A stretch of DNA of 64,000 nt from Alkalispirillum mobile. Its GTDB lineage: Bacteria > Pseudomonadota > Gammaproteobacteria > Nitrococcales > Halorhodospiraceae. The stretch covers positions 186,001 through 250,000 of the forward strand of contig NZ_RCDA01000002.1 of assembly GCF_003664325.1 (NCBI RefSeq), written 5' to 3'. The notes below the pieces were generated by a model. That model saw only the letters and a program-made list of their open reading frames with translations, made no database searches and was not told where the DNA came from. The position numbers and the translations under genes are program-made. This document shows positions 55,983-64,000 of the stretch, piece after piece (within the stretch, counting starts at the first letter, position 1; each line of letters starts with the position of its first letter).

Positions 55983-57560
55983 ATGACTCAGGACATACAC
56001 GCCCACCGTATTCTTATCCTCGATTTCGGCTCCCAGTACACCCAGTTGATCGCCCGCCGCGTGCGCGAGTCCGGTGTCTACTGCGAGATCTACGCCTGGG
56101 ACGCAGCGGAGCAGGCGGTACGCGACTTTGGCGCCGCCGGCTTCATCCTTTCCGGCGGCCCGGAGTCCATGACCGTGGACAACGGCCCTCGGGTGCCCGA
56201 GGCGGTATTCGAGGCCGGCGTGCCGGTGCTGGGCATCTGTTACGGGATGCAGGCGATGGCCGGTCAGCTGGGTGGCCGGGTGGAGGCCTCCGAGCACAAG
56301 GAGTTCGGGTACGCGCAGGTCCGGGCCCGCGGCCACTCCAACCTGCTGCGGGACATTGAGGACCACGCCAGTCCCGAGGGCTGGGGGCTGCTGGACGTCT
56401 GGATGAGCCACGGTGACCGGGTCGCCGAGTTGCCCGAGGGCTTCAAGCGCATTGCCAGTACCGACAGCTCGCCCATTGCCGGCATCGGAGACGATGAGCG
56501 GGGTTACTACGGGGTACAGTTCCACCCGGAGGTCACCCACACCCCGCAGGGGGCGCGCATTCTCTCCCGGTTCGTCCACGAGATCTGCGGCTGCCCGGCG
56601 GACTGGACGCCGGGTAATATCGTTGACGACCTGGTGGCGCGGGTCCGCCAGCAGGTGGGCGAAGACAAAGTGCTGTTGGGGTTGTCCGGCGGGGTGGACT
56701 CGTCGGTGGTGGCCGCCCTGCTGCACAAGGCCATCGGCGACCAGCTGACCTGCGTCTTCGTGGACAACGGCCTGCTGCGCAAGAACGAGGCCGATCAGGT
56801 GATGGCCACCTTCGCCCGCCACATGGGCGTCAACGTCATCCGGGTCGACGCCGAGGACCGTTTCCTGACCGCGCTCAAGGGCGTGGATGACCCGGAGCGC
56901 AAGCGAAAGATCATCGGCAACATGTTCATCGAGGTGTTCGACGAGGAGGCCGCCCGCCTGACCGACGTGGACTGGCTGGCCCAGGGCACCATTTATCCGG
57001 ACGTGATCGAGTCGGCTGGTTCCGCCACCGGCAAGGCCCATGTCATCAAGTCCCACCACAATGTGGGTGGGCTGCCCGAGGACATGAAGCTGAAACTGGT
57101 GGAGCCGCTGCGCGAGCTCTTCAAGGACGAGGTGCGGCGCATCGGCCTGGAGCTCGGCCTGCCGGCGGACATGGTCTACCGCCACCCCTTCCCCGGGCCG
57201 GGCCTGGGAGTGCGCATCCTGGGCGAGGTGCGCAAGGCGTACGCGGACCTGCTGCGCGAGGCCGACGCCATCTTCATCGAGGAACTGCGTGCCCACGACC
57301 TTTACGACCAGGTCAGCCAGGCCTTTGCCGTCTTCCTGCCGGTGAAGTCCGTGGGTGTCACCGGTGATGGCCGGCGCTACGAGTACGTGATCGCCTTGCG
57401 CGCGGTGGAGACCATCGATTTCATGACCGCCCGCTGGGCGCATCTGCCCTACGAGTTCCTTGATCACGTCTCCCGGCGTATTATCAATGAAATCCCCGGG
57501 ATTTCACGCGTTGCCTATGACATCTCCGGCAAGCCCCCGGCGACCATCGAGTGGGAGTGA
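55983..57560 (+). CDS. guaA: GMP synthase (glutamine-hydrolysing)
   Basis: The 525-residue enzyme converts XMP to GMP. It has a class I glutaminase with C86 (GICYGMQ), the ATP-pyrophosphatase P-loop GLSGGVDSS, and the C-terminal dimerisation domain ending in PPATIEWE. Length is exactly that of E. coli GuaA. It is normally adjacent to guaB; here two inverted genes lie between them. The ATG at 55983 matches the family start. Confidence 0.98.
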   Translation: MTQDIHAHRILILDFGSQYTQLIARRVRESGVYCEIYAWDAAEQAVRDFGAAGFILSGGPESMTVDNGPRVPEAVFEAGVPVLGICYGMQAMAGQLGGRVEASEHKEFGYAQVRARGHSNLLRDIEDHASPEGWGLLDVWMSHGDRVAELPEGFKRIASTDSSPIAGIGDDERGYYGVQFHPEVTHTPQGARILSRFVHEICGCPADWTPGNIVDDLVARVRQQVGEDKVLLGLSGGVDSSVVAALLHKAIGDQLTCVFVDNGLLRKNEADQVMATFARHMGVNVIRVDAEDRFLTALKGVDDPERKRKIIGNMFIEVFDEEAARLTDVDWLAQGTIYPDVIESAGSATGKAHVIKSHHNVGGLPEDMKLKLVEPLRELFKDEVRRIGLELGLPADMVYRHPFPGPGLGVRILGEVRKAYADLLREADAIFIEELRAHDLYDQVSQAFAVFLPVKSVGVTGDGRRYEYVIALRAVETIDFMTARWAHLPYEFLDHVSRRIINEIPGISRVAYDISGKPPATIEWE

Positions 57561-57593
57561 TGTGATCCGCGTGGGCGGGCGAGGAGGGACGGT

Positions 57594-62562
<4,969 letters not shown>

Positions 62563-62576
<14 letters not shown>

Positions 62577-63072
62577 TCTTTTGCCGGACGCCCCACCCAC
62601 CGATACCGGCGATGCGGATGACCGCTTCTGGATGCGGCGGGCGCTCGCCCTGGCCGACGAGGCTGAGGCGGCCGGCGAGGTGCCTGTCGGTGCGGTGCTG
62701 GTGCAGGGGCGGTGCGAGGTGGCGGCCGCCTGTAACCAGCCCATCGGCAGCCACGATCCCACCGCCCACGCCGAGGTGGTGGCACTGCGCGAAGCTGGAC
62801 GGGTATTGCAGGCGTATCGGTTACCGGGCACGACGCTTTACGTCACCCTGGAGCCCTGCCCCATGTGCATCGGTGCCATCATCCACGCCCGGGTGGCCCG
62901 GGTGGTCTTCGGGGCCAGTGACCCTAAAACCGGGGCCTGCGGGTCCGTGTTCGCACTGGACCGTGCGCCGGAGCACAATCATCGAGTGGAGGTCCATGGC
63001 GGGGTGCTGGCGGAGGAGGCGTCGGATCGGTTGCGGCAGTTCTTCCGCGCCCGCCGGCGTGCCCGCCGCTAG
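62563..63072 (+). CDS. tadA: tRNA-specific adenosine deaminase
   Basis: The 169-residue enzyme changes A34 of tRNA-Arg to inosine. The zinc site and proton donor are H69 and E71 (TAHAEV), C99 and C102 (PCPMC). The sequence resembles E. coli TadA throughout (FGASDPKTGACGS). It starts with GTG, 14 bases inside the kinase gene; the N-terminus is about 12 residues longer than in E. coli. Its stop overlaps that of mltF. Confidence 0.95.
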
Positions 63073-64000
63073 GGGGCGAGTGGTTCGGTCACTATGTCCG
63101 GCACGGTGTCGAGCAGCGGGGCCGGGGACTCGGGTACCGGCTCCTCGCCCAGGCGTTCGCCCGCCGGTACCTGCCGGCGCTGGGGCTCCGAGAAGCGCTG
63201 CAGCAGCTGATAATAGAGCCGCACGTTGCGTACGTAGTGGACGGGCTCCCAGCCCCGGGCGTAGCCGTGGCGGGTCTGGGTATACCAGTGGCGCTGGCTC
63301 AGCAACGGCAGGTGGTCGCGGACTACCCGCCAGTCATCCGGGTCATAGCCCCGCTGCCGGGCCAGCCGGCGTGCATCCTGCAGGTGGCCGTAGCCGACGT
63401 TATAGGCCGCCAATGCCATCCAGGTGCGGTCCGGCTCCTCCAGTTCCTCCGGCAGCTTGGCCAGTACCCGGGCGAAATAGCGGGCACCGCCGAAGATACT
63501 CTGCTTCGGGTCCAGGCGGTTATCCACGTCGACGGAGGCTGCGGTGTTCAAGGTGAGCATCATCAGGCCCCGGACCCCGGTGGGGGAGATGGCCTGGGGG
63601 TCCCAGTGGGACTCCTGGTAACCGATGGCCGCGAGCAGGCGCCAGTCCAGCCCGTACTCCCCGGCGGCCTCTTCAAACCAGGCGCGGTAGTCGGGCAGCC
63701 GTGCCGCCAGGTGCCGGTTGAAGGCCCGAAAGCCCACGTAATCGAACTGGCCCAGGTAACCGAAGTGCTGTTCGAGCATTGCGGAGAGCCGCCCCTCCAT
63801 GCGCAGGTCGGTGAAGTGGCGGGCGGCCTCGTCGTAGAGGCTCAAATCCTCGGTGCGCGGGAACGCCCAGGCCAGGCCCTCCAGACTGGTGATCTCGAAC
63901 GCCTTGCGCAGTTCCGGGTAGTAGGCGCGGTTGATGCTCAACTCGTGCGAGTCCGCGATGGTGTAGCGCACGTCCTCGTTCCAGACGGCGTAAAGCATGG
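63069..64000 (-). CDS. mltF: Membrane-bound lytic murein transglycosylase F, C-terminal part, cut by the window edge
   Basis: At least 309 residues are visible: the end of the solute-binding-like regulatory domain (YTIADSHELSINRAYYPEL), then the SLT domain with the catalytic glutamate in AIGYQESHWDP and TGVRGLMMLT, and a C-terminal tail. MltF anchors to the outer membrane and cleaves peptidoglycan. The start codon and signal peptide lie to the right, outside the window; the ATG at 63996-63998 is internal. Confidence 0.95.
   Translation of the reverse strand, partial: MLYAVWNEDVRYTIADSHELSINRAYYPELRKAFEITSLEGLAWAFPRTEDLSLYDEAARHFTDLRMEGRLSAMLEQHFGYLGQFDYVGFRAFNRHLAARLPDYRAWFEEAAGEYGLDWRLLAAIGYQESHWDPQAISPTGVRGLMMLTLNTAASVDVDNRLDPKQSIFGGARYFARVLAKLPEELEEPDRTWMALAAYNVGYGHLQDARRLARQRGYDPDDWRVVRDHLPLLSQRHWYTQTRHGYARGWEPVHYVRNVRLYYQLLQRFSEPQRRQVPAGERLGEEPVPESPAPLLDTVPDIVTEPLAP

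Overview
The window is a dense, GC-rich chromosomal segment of a motile, nitrate-respiring gammaproteobacterium. Polar-flagellum gene order (fliL to fliA, then cheYZAB and a ParA/ParP pair), sigma-54 promoters in front of flagellar operons, narGHJI with a PpiC gene, and acidic extensions on several proteins fit a halophilic or haloalkaliphilic member of the Ectothiorhodospiraceae (Alkalilimnicola/Halorhodospira-like). That assignment is inferred from gene content and style only.

Layout. The left edge (1-502, minus) carries the first 167 codons of a Cas3 helicase of the type I-U/I-G kind; the rest of that CRISPR-Cas locus lies outside. Next come an O-methyltransferase, a CREST-family membrane hydrolase, a small lytic transglycosylase and topoisomerase IV subunit A (parC). 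Positions 5483-9262 (minus) hold a metal-uptake locus: a histidine-rich outer-membrane porin followed by an ABC transporter (znuA, znuC, znuB order), with two matching 17-bp palindromes upstream of the porin. Positions 9495-27913 form one long motility block: fliLMNOPQR, flhB, flhA, flhF, fleN, fliA, cheY, cheZ, cheA, cheB, a ParC-like ATPase, a ParP-like CheW-domain protein and cheW. Sigma-54 promoter sequences with identical geometry precede fliL, flhB and the ParC-like gene.

Positions 28035-32988 hold a ComEA-like protein, a PhaB/FabG-type reductase, dinG, an isolated GspF-domain membrane protein and a GNAT acetyltransferase. Positions 33010-47609 are the nitrate respiration region: narK, narG, narH, narJ, narI, ppiC and a conserved small protein on the minus strand; narX and narL on the plus strand; and a second narK plus a universal stress protein on the minus strand.

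Positions 48103-52559 encode a periplasmic solute-binding protein followed by a complete SiaB-SiaC-SiaD-SiaA network, a phospho-switch that controls a diguanylate cyclase. Purine synthesis follows as guaB and guaA, split by an inverted pair (VIT1-type transporter and RimK-like ATP-grasp). A 1660-residue CheB/CheR/PAS histidine kinase, tadA and the C-terminal part of mltF close the window.

The most interesting items are three FliM-like peptides in the CheA linker where a P2 domain would be expected, the rearranged Sia locus next to a periplasmic binding protein, a 27-bp near-direct repeat flanking the narXL-narK-usp block, the paired operators of the metal locus, and the Cas3 fragment.
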